Part shown: positions 19,561 to 29,009 of the stretch, in pieces | How the letters are laid out: each line of letters opens with the position of its first letter | Numbering within the stretch: the first letter of the stretch is position 1 | Origin: Chryseobacterium gleum | Lineage (GTDB): Bacteria > Bacteroidota > Bacteroidia > Flavobacteriales_D > Crocinitomicaceae | Assembly: GCA_945897805.1 (NCBI GenBank) | Contig: CAMDFX010000006.1 | Coordinates: forward strand, 62,001-126,000 | Reading direction: 5' to 3' | Length of the DNA: 64,000 nucleotides | Position numbers and translations under genes: made by a program | Notes under the pieces: model-generated | What the model saw: the letters and a program-made list of their open reading frames with translations, nothing else | Database searches by the model: none | What the model was told of the DNA's origin: nothing

Positions 19561-19848
19561 ATGGACTACGAAAAGAGAAACGATCGCAATGATGAAGTAT
19601 ATTCAAAAGTGATTAAAGCAGGGAAACGCACCTATTTTTTTGACATCAAATCAACCAGGGGAAATGACTTATTTATTACTGTAACTGAAAGCAAAAAGTC
19701 AACCGAAAATGGTACAGAATCTTTTCAAAAGCACAAAATTTTTCTTTACAAAGAAGACTTCGAAAAATTTCAAGAAGGATTAGAAGATGTAATCGTTAAA
19801 GTCGCAGAATTAAAAAAAACAGAACAATATTCTGAAATTGATTTTTAA
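19561..19848 (+). CDS. PUR-domain nucleic-acid-binding protein (DUF3276 family)
   Basis: A 95-residue protein matching the bacterial PUR-alpha-like family (DUF3276), seen mainly in Bacteroidota and spirochaetes. It shows VYSKVIKAGKRTYFFDIKST, then NDLFITVTESKK and KIFLYKEDFEKF, the beta-beta-beta-beta-alpha PUR fold, with an alpha helix at the end (EDVIVKVAEL). Homologues bind single-stranded DNA or RNA. A near-consensus promoter (CATATTTG, one mismatch) lies about 30 bases upstream. The target here is unknown. Confidence 0.8.
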   Translation: MDYEKRNDRNDEVYSKVIKAGKRTYFFDIKSTRGNDLFITVTESKKSTENGTESFQKHKIFLYKEDFEKFQEGLEDVIVKVAELKKTEQYSEIDF

Positions 19849-19944
19849 TTCTTAAAACAGCTACTTTTTTGTGTCAATTTCTTTTATTTCGAGTCATGGA
19901 AATAATTTCAACAAAGTAAAAGTTGATAAATAAGCATAAATAGG

Positions 19945-19977
19945 TTGGCAAAAAGCCAATTAGTTAACGTATCTTTA
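19945..19977 (+). promoter_or_regulatory. parA promoter region with a TTGGC-N5-GCCAA palindrome
   Basis: TTGGCAAAAAGCCAA (19945-19959) is a perfect inverted repeat. It covers the expected -33 position of a near-consensus -7 element TATCTTTA (19970-19977). Overlap of a palindrome with a core promoter element suggests an operator for the parAB operon, though this is inference. Confidence 0.45.
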
Positions 19978-19995
19978 TGGTCTAAAAATAAATGA

Positions 19996-20808
19996 ATGGG
20001 CAAAATAATCGCCATTGCAAATCAAAAAGGAGGAGTTGGAAAAACAACTACAGCCATTAACTTGGGTGGTTGTTTTGGTGTGTTAGAATATAAAACATTA
20101 CTTGTAGATGCTGACCCTCAAGCAAATGCAACATCTGGTGTTGGATTAGACCCCAAAACCACTCGAAATATTTACGATTGTTTGATCAACGACGTTCATC
20201 CTTCAGAATTAATCATCAAAACAGAAAACCCTAATTTAGATATCCTTCCATCTCACATTGATTTAGTTGGCGCAGAATTAGAGATGATTAATATGGAGCA
20301 GCGTGAATATCGATTAAAACAAGCTTTAGCAAAAATCAAAGATCAATACGATTTCATCATCATAGATTGTTCTCCTTCTTTGGGACTCATTACCGTGAAT
20401 TCATTGACAGCAGCTGATTCAGTTTTGATTCCTGTACAATGCGAATATTTTGCTTTGGAAGGTTTAGGTAAATTATTGAACACCATCAAAATTGTGCAAG
20501 GACGATTGAATCCCGATTTAGAAATTGAAGGAATTGTTTTGACGATGTATGACACAAGATTGAGATTAGCCAATCAAGTAGTTGACGAAGTAAAAACACA
20601 CTTTCAAGAATTGGTTTGCGATACAGTAATTCACAGAAATGTCAAATTAGGTGAAGCACCAAGTTTTGGTGAAACAATTGTTATGCATGACGCATCAAGC
20701 AAAGGTGCAATCAATTACTTGAATTTTGCGAGAGAAATTTTGCAGAAAAACAACATGACAAAAATTACAAACGACGATAAAAAAATTAATTTAGGAGATG
20801 ACCTCTAA
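19996..20808 (+). CDS. parA: ParA-family chromosome partitioning ATPase (Soj)
   Basis: A 270-residue ParA/MinD-type ATPase. The deviant Walker A motif is KGGVGKTTTAINLG (11-24), Walker A' is LLVDADPQANATSG and Walker B is FIIIDCSPSLGL. It moves ParB-bound origin DNA during chromosome segregation. The ATG at 19996 (rather than an out-of-frame ATG at 19992) keeps the conserved MGKIIAIANQKGG start. It overlaps parB by 11 bases, and the following genes are tightly packed, so this is the first gene of an operon reaching at least wbqC. Confidence 0.95.
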   Translation: MGKIIAIANQKGGVGKTTTAINLGGCFGVLEYKTLLVDADPQANATSGVGLDPKTTRNIYDCLINDVHPSELIIKTENPNLDILPSHIDLVGAELEMINMEQREYRLKQALAKIKDQYDFIIIDCSPSLGLITVNSLTAADSVLIPVQCEYFALEGLGKLLNTIKIVQGRLNPDLEIEGIVLTMYDTRLRLANQVVDEVKTHFQELVCDTVIHRNVKLGEAPSFGETIVMHDASSKGAINYLNFAREILQKNNMTKITNDDKKINLGDDL

Positions 20809-21703
20809 TACAAAAAAACGCGGAGCCCTTGGAAAAGGATTAAGTGCATTACTTGAAAATGCAGCCACTGACATCACTTCAAAATCTCAAGAAAGTGGCG
20901 TTGTAGGCTCTATTTCAATGATTCCAATTGGTGACATTGAAGCAAATCCATTTAATCCAAGATCAAATTTTGAGAAAGTAGCTTTAGAAGAATTAAGAGA
21001 ATCTATTGCCATACACGGAATTATTCAACCGTTAACGGTTAGAAAATTAGGTAGAGATAAATACCAATTAATTTCTGGTGAAAGAAGATTTAGAGCTTCT
21101 CAATTAAATGGATTAAAGGAAATTCCTGCTTATATTCGTGTGGCCAACGATCAAGCAATGCTAGAAATGGCTTTAGTCGAAAATATTCAGCGCGAGGATT
21201 TAAACTCCATTGAAGTTGCACATTCTTACCAACGATTAATTACAGAATGTAATCTGACGCAAGAACAATTGAGTCAAAAGATTTCAAAAAGCAGATCTAG
21301 TATCACCAATCATATCAGACTTCTTAAATTACCTGCAATCATTCAATCAGGAGTAAGAGATGGTTTGGTTTCAATGGGACATGCGAGAGCTCTAGTATCA
21401 GCTGGAGAAGAACAATTTCAAGTTTTTCTTTATCAGCGAATTATTGATAACAAATTATCTGTTCGTGAATTAGAAGTTTTAATTAGTGAAGGTTATAAAA
21501 TTGAAGATTTCAATGAAGAACCCAAAGAAAAAGCACCCTTACCCGCTTTAAATAAATCTCAAGAAACTTTCAAATCATTTTTAGGAGACCGCGTTTCTTC
21601 CAAAGTTGAAATCAAAAAGACTAATTTAGGAAGTGGTAAAATCTTGATTACTTTCAATTCTGAGGTTGATTTAAACAGAATAATCGAAATATTGAATAAA
21701 TAA
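20798..21703 (+). CDS. parB: ParB-family chromosome partitioning protein (Spo0J)
   Basis: A 301-residue ParB/Spo0J protein. The N-terminal CTPase domain has the NPFNPRSNF box 1 and the GERRFRAS box (about 90), the central DNA-binding domain contains LTQEQLSQKISKSRSSITNHIRLL, and a short C-terminal dimerisation domain ends the protein. It starts inside the end of parA (ATGACC at 20798) and its TAA overlaps the next ATG by one base. I did not find a canonical parS 16-mer in the window by eye. Confidence 0.95.
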   Translation: MTSNTKKRGALGKGLSALLENAATDITSKSQESGVVGSISMIPIGDIEANPFNPRSNFEKVALEELRESIAIHGIIQPLTVRKLGRDKYQLISGERRFRASQLNGLKEIPAYIRVANDQAMLEMALVENIQREDLNSIEVAHSYQRLITECNLTQEQLSQKISKSRSSITNHIRLLKLPAIIQSGVRDGLVSMGHARALVSAGEEQFQVFLYQRIIDNKLSVRELEVLISEGYKIEDFNEEPKEKAPLPALNKSQETFKSFLGDRVSSKVEIKKTNLGSGKILITFNSEVDLNRIIEILNK

Positions 21704-22266
21704 TGAAATGGCTGTTGCTACTTTTTTGCATTGCGGTTTTCATTTCTATTGATGCGCAGGGAAAAATTGAAAATAATTCAGCGGCCATTGATACAAATCA
21801 CTCCGTAAAAAAAGCAGTTGTTTTTTCAGCTATTATTCCAGGTGCAGGGCAAATTTACAATCACATTGCAATGCCTCCCAAAAAGAAAAAAGCATTTTGG
21901 AAAGTTCCTTTAATTTATGCTGGACTTGGAGCGACAGGTTATTTGCTTCTAAAAAACAACACTTTACAGCGTTCTTTGAAAAGAGAATACAATTTAAGAG
22001 AAGCAACAGGTTTCACGAAGACTTTTGATGCTCAATGGGAACAATATGATTATCAAGGTGTTTTAACTTTATATGACCAACACTTAAATAGAAGAGATTT
22101 ATTTATTTTGGCTTTTGGTGCGGTGTATATTATCCAAATAGTAGATGCAGCAGTTGAAGCACACTTTGTGCAATTTGATGTAAGTGAAGATTTATCTTTG
22201 AATTTACACCCCACAATGTTGAGTTTGACCAATCCAGGATTGAAGTTAACTCTTAATTTTCGCTAA
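21703..22266 (+). CDS. DUF5683 domain membrane protein
   Basis: A 187-residue protein with a signal peptide ending near SIDAQG, then the DUF5683 hallmark KKAVVFSAIIPGAGQIYNH and a hydrophobic stretch (VPLIYAGLGATGYLLL), a polar region, and a second hydrophobic helix (LFILAFGAVYIIQIVDA). This family regularly follows parAB in Bacteroidota; its function is unknown. The start overlaps the parB stop by one base, so translation is probably coupled. Confidence 0.85.
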   Translation: MKWLLLLFCIAVFISIDAQGKIENNSAAIDTNHSVKKAVVFSAIIPGAGQIYNHIAMPPKKKKAFWKVPLIYAGLGATGYLLLKNNTLQRSLKREYNLREATGFTKTFDAQWEQYDYQGVLTLYDQHLNRRDLFILAFGAVYIIQIVDAAVEAHFVQFDVSEDLSLNLHPTMLSLTNPGLKLTLNFR

Positions 22267-22328
22267 AAAATTGCCCAGTTCGCTGAGTTTTATATTTTTG
22301 TCAAGCTTTAAAAAGTAATATTTTATAC

Positions 22329-23060
22329 ATGAAAATAGGATTAATCGGTTACGGGAAAATGGGAAAAGCAATTGAAGAAATTGCAATTGACCGTGGACAT
22401 GAAATTGTCTTTCGTTCCAATAGTTCTCAACCCATTGATTCTGAAATGCTCACTTCAGCTGATGTTGCAATAGAATTTACAAAACCTTCTCTCGCTGTTG
22501 GCCATATTAAAAAAGCAATCGAATCAAAAATTCCAGTTGTTGTTGGCACAACCGGTTGGAACGAACAACTAGAATATGTTTCACATCTTGTAAATCAAAA
22601 CAATGGAACTCTTTTGCATGCCAGTAATTTCAGCATTGGAGTCAATATTCTTTTTGAAATCAATGAAAGATTGGCAAAATTAATATCTAACTATCCTGAA
22701 TACCAATCTACTATTGAGGAAATTCATCACCTGCAAAAATTAGATGCTCCAAGTGGAACAGCGATTACTTTGGCTGATGGAATTTTAGCAAACAACAGCA
22801 ATTATAATTCTTGGATTTGTGGCGTTGGCGAAGAACCCAACATATCAGCAAATCAATTGGGAGTTACAGCATACAGATTACCAGATGTTCCTGGAACACA
22901 CACAATCAAGTACGCATCTGAAATTGATACGATTACCATTAGTCACGAGGCACACAGTCGCAAAGGTTTTGCCCTTGGCGCCGTTGTAGCCGCTGAATGG
23001 ATTTTTAATAAACAAGGAATCTTCACAATGAAAGATGTCCTCAAAATCAAAACATTATGA
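22329..23060 (+). CDS. dapB: 4-hydroxy-tetrahydrodipicolinate reductase
   Basis: DapB reduces 4-hydroxy-tetrahydrodipicolinate in lysine and diaminopimelate synthesis. The 243-residue protein has the N-terminal Rossmann GLIGYGKMGKAI, VVGTTGW, and the substrate-binding/catalytic EIHHLQKLDAPSGTA (about 135-149), where the second His is the general acid and the Lys binds substrate. It is slightly short but complete. It overlaps lepB by 4 bases. Confidence 0.94.
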   Translation: MKIGLIGYGKMGKAIEEIAIDRGHEIVFRSNSSQPIDSEMLTSADVAIEFTKPSLAVGHIKKAIESKIPVVVGTTGWNEQLEYVSHLVNQNNGTLLHASNFSIGVNILFEINERLAKLISNYPEYQSTIEEIHHLQKLDAPSGTAITLADGILANNSNYNSWICGVGEEPNISANQLGVTAYRLPDVPGTHTIKYASEIDTITISHEAHSRKGFALGAVVAAEWIFNKQGIFTMKDVLKIKTL

Positions 23061-24958
23061 ATGCTTTATATTTCTATTTATTTATTTTAGCTCATCCCTA
23101 TTTTGCACTTTGGTTCACAAGCTTTGAAAAAGCTGGACGAAAATCGTGGGAAGCATTAATTCCAGGCTACAATTATTACGTCGCTTTTAAAATAAGTTGC
23201 AACAAACCTTGGTGGGCACTTTTGATGCTTTTTCCTGGTGTTCACATTGTGATGTGGGCAGTTGTCAATTTGAGTTACATCAGAAAATTCGGACATTTTT
23301 CATGGCAAGATACCTTGCAAGGGATTTTCTTTCCCTACATTTTGATGGCTAAATTGAAAAATCAAGAAGTTAGACCCGCGACAAACTGGGCAAATCCCAA
23401 AGAAATTAATGAAAGAAGCATCGGCGATCACAGCGTCTTGTTTTTGTGCTTTCCCGTTGTTGGACATTTAGTTGCTACAATTTTCGGCTTTTTTAGCTCA
23501 GATAAAGCGGGCAAAAAAACCAAAATCAAAGAATGGGGCGATTCAATTGCATTTGCGTTAGTTGCCGCAAGCATCATCAGAACGTATGTTTTTGAGCCAT
23601 TTAAAATCCCCACTGGATCGATGGAAAAAACGTTGTTAGTTGGTGATTTCTTGTTTGTTAACAAATTAGCTTACGGTCCAAAAGTACCAGTAACTCCTCT
23701 TTCATTTCCATTGGTTCACAATTTTATTCCATGGATAAACATCAAATCTTACTCAGATTTCGAAACTTGTAATTACACAAGACTGCCAGGAATGGGAAAT
23801 GTGGAAAGAAATGATGTTGTCGTTTTCAATTATCCCTCAGGAGATACGGCCGTATACGACCCAAGAATGCCAAATGGATTGATGGGACACGATTATCATG
23901 GAATTGTAAACAACGAAGCGATTCGATATTGGATGGAAAGCAATGATTCTAAAATCAGAGAATTAGCCTTGAAAATTGCAAATCCAATCACAGAAGAAGC
24001 TTATTACCAAGCAAGAGGAACTGTTTTTAATGATAATGCCAAAGAATTTGTAGACAACATTGAAAAATGGAAATCTGTCGCTAGAAGAAAGTTAGCTATT
24101 GAAAAGATTGCTCAAGACAATGAAGGCGTTTTAATCAATCATTATGGCGTTATTTACCGACCTGTTGACAAAAGAGAAAATTACATAAAAAGATGTGTCG
24201 CCATTCCGGGAGATGTAATTGAAATTAAAAATGCAAAATTGTTTGTCAATGGAAAACCAGCAATGGTTGCAGAAAATCAAAATTTAAGATACATAGTTCC
24301 AAATCCAACAGATTTGAATAATAATTTACCTGACAAAACTTTTTATAATCAAATGTATCAAACGTATGGTTTAGAAAAGGACAGAGATTATGGCGTTTAT
24401 GGTGGTTCACCTGACTTTAAAATGAATTTAACAGCAAGTGAACTTAAAAAATTGAAACGTGATTTTCCAAAAGTGAAATTTATTTTAGAATTGGAAGAAC
24501 GTTTTGAAAAAAGAATTGGAAAAGATTCTTTCGCGAAATATGGTTATTCTTATGGAGAAATGATTAATAATTTAAATACTTTTCCGAAAGATATTTACCA
24601 CGGAAATACAATGACCAACTTTGAGAAAATCACCATTCCAAAAAAGGGAACCACCGTGAAATTGACCAAAGAAAATATTGCGATTTACAGAAGAATTATC
24701 ACAGCGTATGAAAGTCATAAATTAGTTGAAAAAGCAGAAGGATTCTTCATCGATGGAAAAAAAGTGACTTCTTACAAATTCGCCATGAATTATTATTGGA
24801 TGATGGGTGATAATCGCTACAATTCAGCAGATTCAAGGGTTTGGGGATTTGTTCCAGAAGATCACATTGTAGGGAAAGCTTCAATTGTTTGGTTCTCTAA
24901 TAGCGGAATTGAAGAAATTGGAATTCGTTGGAACAGGGTGTTTAAATTCATCAAATAA
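23057..24958 (+). CDS. lepB: Signal peptidase I with DUF5684-like N-terminus and a long insertion
   Basis: A 633-residue type I signal peptidase. About 90 hydrophobic N-terminal residues (containing FTSFEKAGRKSWEALIPGYNYY) match the DUF5684 membrane segment often fused to Bacteroidota LepB. The catalytic Ser188 lies in IPTGSMEKTLL and Lys378 in NYIKRCVAIPGD, 190 residues apart against 55 in E. coli, because of a large insertion in the periplasmic domain. The last conserved box is MMGDNRYNSADSR. It cleaves signal peptides of exported proteins. It overlaps dapB (4 bases) and wbqC (1 base). Confidence 0.92.
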   Translation: MNALYFYLFILAHPYFALWFTSFEKAGRKSWEALIPGYNYYVAFKISCNKPWWALLMLFPGVHIVMWAVVNLSYIRKFGHFSWQDTLQGIFFPYILMAKLKNQEVRPATNWANPKEINERSIGDHSVLFLCFPVVGHLVATIFGFFSSDKAGKKTKIKEWGDSIAFALVAASIIRTYVFEPFKIPTGSMEKTLLVGDFLFVNKLAYGPKVPVTPLSFPLVHNFIPWINIKSYSDFETCNYTRLPGMGNVERNDVVVFNYPSGDTAVYDPRMPNGLMGHDYHGIVNNEAIRYWMESNDSKIRELALKIANPITEEAYYQARGTVFNDNAKEFVDNIEKWKSVARRKLAIEKIAQDNEGVLINHYGVIYRPVDKRENYIKRCVAIPGDVIEIKNAKLFVNGKPAMVAENQNLRYIVPNPTDLNNNLPDKTFYNQMYQTYGLEKDRDYGVYGGSPDFKMNLTASELKKLKRDFPKVKFILELEERFEKRIGKDSFAKYGYSYGEMINNLNTFPKDIYHGNTMTNFEKITIPKKGTTVKLTKENIAIYRRIITAYESHKLVEKAEGFFIDGKKVTSYKFAMNYYWMMGDNRYNSADSRVWGFVPEDHIVGKASIVWFSNSGIEEIGIRWNRVFKFIK

Positions 24959-25554
24959 TGACTTCTATTTTTCCGACAGCATACTTCGGAAGCATTTCAT
25001 ATTACAAAAGTTTAGTTCAAATGGAAGCAATTTCATTTGAACTTTACGAGCATTATGTGAAGCAAACTTTGAGAAATAGAATGACTCTTTTGGGTGCCAA
25101 TGGCATGTTAAACCTCAGTATTCCAGTTGAAAAACCGAATGGAAACAAAACTTTTACCAAAGACATTCAAATTTCTTACGCGGAAAATTGGCAGAAAAAT
25201 CATTGGAAAGCCATCGAAAGTGCTTATGCGCCTTCACCCTATTTCGAGCATTATGAATCTGAAGTCAAAGATTTGATTTTTAGCGAAAATTCAAACTTGG
25301 TGGCTTATAATTTCAAAATTCACCAAAAAATTATTGAATGGCTTTCGTTGCCTATCGAAAATCAATTCACTGAATCTTATATTGAGCAATCAAATGCCAT
25401 AAATGATTTTAGAAAAACAAACTGGCCAACCATTGAAAATTCAAACTATATCAAGGTCTTCAACGTTGAAAATATTTCAGAAAGTGATTTAAGTATCTTG
25501 GATGCCATTTTTAATTTAGGTCCGATGGCGAGAAATTTATTGATTCAGCTTTGA
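24958..25554 (+). CDS. WbqC-like family protein
   Basis: A 198-residue WbqC-like protein. Family features include PTAYFGSISYYKSLVQ at the start, LRNRMTLLGANGMLNLSIPV, WQKNHWKAIESAYAPSPYFEHY and a late LNLGPMARN-like end. Members often sit in glycan loci and some are predicted transferases, but in Bacteroidota the gene usually accompanies lepB. Its ATG overlaps the lepB stop by one base. Confidence 0.8.
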   Translation: MTSIFPTAYFGSISYYKSLVQMEAISFELYEHYVKQTLRNRMTLLGANGMLNLSIPVEKPNGNKTFTKDIQISYAENWQKNHWKAIESAYAPSPYFEHYESEVKDLIFSENSNLVAYNFKIHQKIIEWLSLPIENQFTESYIEQSNAINDFRKTNWPTIENSNYIKVFNVENISESDLSILDAIFNLGPMARNLLIQL

Positions 25555-25585
25555 AATTCTTATATTTGATTAAAATTTAAATCCC

Positions 25586-26080
25586 ATGCAAATAGTTCTT
25601 ACTAAAACGCAAATCGATCAAAAAATCATGCGACTTGCACACCAAATTTTAGAAAACGCGAGCGAAGAAGCAACCATTTATTTGGCTGGTATTTGCGGGA
25701 ATGGAATGAGAATAGCCAATGAAATAGCAACTATTTTAAAATCAACTTCCGAACAAAACATAGAAGTTTTTGAAATTTCATTGAACAAAGATTTTCCGCT
25801 TGAATCTGAAGTTAAAATGAATATTGACGGAGAATTATTAAAAAATGGTTTTATCGTGTTGGTTGATGACGTTTTGAATTCAGGCAAAACCATGCAATAT
25901 GCGTTAATTAAATTGCTTGAAAAACCAGTTAAAGCAATCAAAACGGTAGCGCTTGTTGATAGAAGGCACCGCAGATATCCGATCAAATGTGACTATGTAG
26001 GAATCACATTATCAACAACCTTGAAAGACCGTGTAGAAATCAATTTTGAAGATTCTAATTACAACGCTTACTTAGTTTAA
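25586..26080 (+). CDS. Phosphoribosyltransferase (PyrR-like type I PRTase)
   Basis: A 164-residue type I PRTase with the PRPP loop FIVLVDDVLNSGKTMQYAL (about 89-107) and a PyrR-like final half (VALVDRRHRRYPIKCDYVG). It is related to the PyrR at 2908-3456 but is shorter and differs in the hood region, so a different nucleobase (hypoxanthine, xanthine or uracil) is possible. It lies 31 bases after wbqC and 7 bases before murQ, in the same direction. Confidence 0.75.
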   Translation: MQIVLTKTQIDQKIMRLAHQILENASEEATIYLAGICGNGMRIANEIATILKSTSEQNIEVFEISLNKDFPLESEVKMNIDGELLKNGFIVLVDDVLNSGKTMQYALIKLLEKPVKAIKTVALVDRRHRRYPIKCDYVGITLSTTLKDRVEINFEDSNYNAYLV

Positions 26081-26087
26081 AATTTAA

Positions 26088-26897
26088 ATGAAAAGAATAA
26101 CTGAATCAGATAGCAATTACAATGCTTTAGAATCAATGTCAACTTTTGATTTATTGAACAACATGAATCAAGAAGATCAAAAAGTGGCTGACGCTGTGCA
26201 AAAAGTAATACCAAATATCGAAGCGTTTGTCGATGCTGCATTTGAAAGAATGTCAACCGGCGGAAGATTGTTCTATATCGGCGCCGGAACAAGCGGAAGA
26301 TTAGGAATTTTAGATGCAAGCGAATGTCCCCCAACTTTTGGTGTTCCGCAAGGCTTAGTCATCGGATTAATTGCCGGTGGAGATTCTGCCATCAGAAAAG
26401 CGGTTGAATTTGCTGAAGATCATCAAGAACAAGGCTGGAACGATTTGAAAGATTATTTGATTGACTCTAAAGATGTTGTGGTTGGAATCGCAGCTTCAGG
26501 TACGACACCTTATGTCATTGGCGCAATTAAAAAAGCAAACGAAAATGGTATTTTGACTTGCAGCATTTCTTGCAATCCAGATAGTACATTGACTCAATTG
26601 GCGCAACATCACATTACGCCAGGAGTTGGACCTGAATTTGTTACAGGAAGCACGCGCATGAAATCAGGAACAGCGCAAAAATTGGTATTGAATATGATTT
26701 CAACATCTTTGATGATCAAAATGGGTCATGTGCAAGGAAACAGAATGGTTGATATGCAATTAAGCAATTCTAAATTGGTTGACAGAGGAACTTTAATGGT
26801 GCAAGAAAAACTGCAAATTTCTTATGAAGAAGCCAAAGAATTGCTACTAAAATTTGGAAATGTTCGTGAAGCAATCATAGCAGGAAAGCAAAAATAA
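26088..26897 (+). CDS. murQ: N-acetylmuramic acid 6-phosphate etherase
   Basis: MurQ cleaves the lactyl ether of MurNAc-6-phosphate to give GlcNAc-6-phosphate in cell-wall recycling. The 269-residue protein has the SIS-domain signature FYIGAGTSGRLGILDASECPP (about 62-82), VVGIAASGTTPYVIGA, and GPEFVTGSTRMKSGTAQKL. Length is slightly below the usual 300 but all motifs are present. It follows the PRTase by 7 bases and is convergent with the next gene. Confidence 0.93.
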   Translation: MKRITESDSNYNALESMSTFDLLNNMNQEDQKVADAVQKVIPNIEAFVDAAFERMSTGGRLFYIGAGTSGRLGILDASECPPTFGVPQGLVIGLIAGGDSAIRKAVEFAEDHQEQGWNDLKDYLIDSKDVVVGIAASGTTPYVIGAIKKANENGILTCSISCNPDSTLTQLAQHHITPGVGPEFVTGSTRMKSGTAQKLVLNMISTSLMIKMGHVQGNRMVDMQLSNSKLVDRGTLMVQEKLQISYEEAKELLLKFGNVREAIIAGKQK

Positions 26898-26922
26898 ATC
26901 TAAACAATCAATTTATATAACA

Positions 26923-27663
26923 CTATCTTTTTCTTTCTGGTTCAACGTAATAATGATTGTTAACCCTTGAGAAATGTTCAAATTTATCTTTGATAAAAGT
27001 AATCAATTCCATTTCTGAAGCTGTTTTCAAAAAGTCTTCGTCGATATTCAAAAACTCAACGAAACTATCAAACTCTTCTTCATCCAGTTTGACAATTTCA
27101 TAAGCAACATAAACACGCAATAATTCTTTCAATACTTTGCGTTGATCGTCTTTGTATTCCATTTGTGAAATCCATTGCTTATTTTTCTCACGTTTGGAGA
27201 ATGCTTGATAAAGCGCAGTAATTGGGCTTTGTAAAACTTCGATTCCCGTTACTTGCCTAGTTTCTCTCAAAGATAAAGCTGCTCTTTCCTCCTTGATTTG
27301 CTGCAAAGTTTTCAACGGTCTTACCACAACTTCATCAAATTGAACCGCTTTATGATCCAAAATTCCTACGATTTTCATCTGACAATTGGAATCTGATTTT
27401 ATTCTGAAACCGTACATCGAATATCCTTTTATGGAAAGTGTAATAGAATCATTATTAGAAGTGTAAACATTAAAAGAACCATCGGGCTGACCAAAAACAG
27501 CCCTTCCTGTTGTGCTATTTACAACCATCAAATTATAAAAACCTTGATTTTGACTCGTATCAATAACTCTTCCACTTAAAAAAACACGGTCACATTTTTG
27601 AGCATAGATATCATTCCGTCCAAAAATGAAAATAGGGAATAGTAAAATTAAAAATACCTTCAT
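26923..27663 (-). CDS. Exported CarboxypepD_reg-like domain protein
   Basis: With the ATG at 27663 the protein is 246 residues and begins with a signal peptide (MKVFLILLFPIFIFGRNDIYAQ); the frame is open 30 codons further but those residues would hide the signal. Residues about 28-110 form a carboxypeptidase regulatory-like beta domain (VFLSGRVIDTSQNQGFYNLMVVN), followed by a helical region (LKTLQQIKEERAAL) with no known motif. Such proteins are common in the Bacteroidota envelope. A one-mismatch -7 element (TATTTTCG, minus strand) lies 6 bases before the ATG. Function unknown. Confidence 0.7.
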   Translation of the reverse strand: MKVFLILLFPIFIFGRNDIYAQKCDRVFLSGRVIDTSQNQGFYNLMVVNSTTGRAVFGQPDGSFNVYTSNNDSITLSIKGYSMYGFRIKSDSNCQMKIVGILDHKAVQFDEVVVRPLKTLQQIKEERAALSLRETRQVTGIEVLQSPITALYQAFSKREKNKQWISQMEYKDDQRKVLKELLRVYVAYEIVKLDEEEFDSFVEFLNIDEDFLKTASEMELITFIKDKFEHFSRVNNHYYVEPERKR

Positions 27664-27815
27664 ACAGAACGAAAATAGTGAATTAGAATGGAATAATTTC
27701 TTTCTTGGACAGACTAACATCCAAAAAAATACCTTTTTAGCAATTTTTATCATTCTAGCCCTTAAGAAAGCAGAAGCAAAACAACGCTAAATCACAAAAT
27801 ATAGATCTTTATCGT

Positions 27816-27823
27816 TAATTTTG
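27816..27823 (+). promoter_or_regulatory. -7 promoter element of mnmA, 4 bases from the ATG
   Basis: TAATTTTG is a perfect TAnnTTTG and is followed by cagt and then the ATG at 27828. The spacing is identical to that of trmD. Confidence 0.6.
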
Positions 27824-27827
27824 CAGT

Positions 27828-29003
27828 ATGAAAAGAGTTGTTGTTGGACTTTCAGGCGGAGTTGATTCAAGTGTAACTGCATACCTACTAAAAGAAGCAG
27901 GATATGAAGTTATAGGAATGTTTATGCGCAATTGGCACGACGAAACTGTCACAATATCAAATGATTGCCCATGGATTGATGATTCAAACGACGCACTTTT
28001 AATTGCCAATCAACTGGGAATTCCTTTTCAAGTAATTGATTTAAGCAAAGAATACAAGGAGAAAATCGTGGATTACATGTTTTCCGAATACGAAAGAGGA
28101 AGAACTCCAAATCCAGATGTACTTTGCAACCGAGAAATCAAATTCGATGTATTCTTAAAAGCTGCTGAAAATTTGGGTGCTGAATTTGTCGCAACAGGAC
28201 ATTATTGCAGAAAAATCGAGCACAGCGATGGAACTTTTGGACTTTTATCAGGAAAAGACGATGGAAAAGACCAATCTTATTTTCTTTGTCAGCTAAACCA
28301 AGAGCAATTAAGCAAATCACTTTTCCCTATTGGGGAATATCAAAAGTCAGAAGTCAGAGAAATTGCAAAAAAAGCAGGCTTGATTACCGCTGAAAAGAAA
28401 GATTCTCAAGGATTATGTTTTGTAGGCAAAATCAGTTTACCTATTTTCTTGCAACAGCAATTAAAGCCAATTGAAGGGGAAGTAATCGAAATTCCTGAGA
28501 ATTTATCTGCATTGATTGAATACCATAGAATCAATCCTATTGTCGAAAACGTAGAAAAACTCGCCATTCCATTTCAATTTCAAAAAGAAGAGGGAATCAA
28601 AGTTGCAACACATCAAGGAGCACATTATTATACAGTTGGTCAAAGAAAAGGACTGCACATTGGCGGCCGACCTTTACCATCCTTCGTAATTCAAATTGAC
28701 ACAGAAAATAACATCGTTTTTTCGGGGCAATCTGATTCACATTTAGCTTTAAATAAGTGGGCTTTATTTATTGATAATAAAGAGATTCACTCTGTAAATC
28801 CAAATTTTGATTTAAAGATTGGCGATGTCAAAGAATTTGCAGTAAGAATTCGCTATAGACAAAAGCTACAGCAAGCTACATTGATAAGAAAATCAGAAGG
28901 AATCTATATTTTATTCGAAAAATTACAACGCGGAATTACGCCTGGACAGTTTGCTGCTTGGTATAATGGAGACGAATTGGTTGGATCTGGAGTTATTCAG
29001 TAA
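27828..29003 (+). CDS. mnmA: tRNA-specific 2-thiouridylase
   Basis: MnmA adds sulfur to U34 of tRNA Lys, Glu and Gln. The 391-residue protein starts with the PP-loop [17 protein letters not shown], has the catalytic Cys pair in [12 protein letters not shown] (about 104) and [11 protein letters not shown] (about 200), and the [10 protein letters not shown] loop. The length is slightly greater than E. coli MnmA (368). It is followed after 6 bases by the convergent XRE gene. Confidence 0.95.
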   Translation: MKRVVVGLSGGVDSSVTAYLLKEAGYEVIGMFMRNWHDETVTISNDCPWIDDSNDALLIANQLGIPFQVIDLSKEYKEKIVDYMFSEYERGRTPNPDVLCNREIKFDVFLKAAENLGAEFVATGHYCRKIEHSDGTFGLLSGKDDGKDQSYFLCQLNQEQLSKSLFPIGEYQKSEVREIAKKAGLITAEKKDSQGLCFVGKISLPIFLQQQLKPIEGEVIEIPENLSALIEYHRINPIVENVEKLAIPFQFQKEEGIKVATHQGAHYYTVGQRKGLHIGGRPLPSFVIQIDTENNIVFSGQSDSHLALNKWALFIDNKEIHSVNPNFDLKIGDVKEFAVRIRYRQKLQQATLIRKSEGIYILFEKLQRGITPGQFAAWYNGDELVGSGVIQ

Positions 29004-29009
29004 ACTAAA

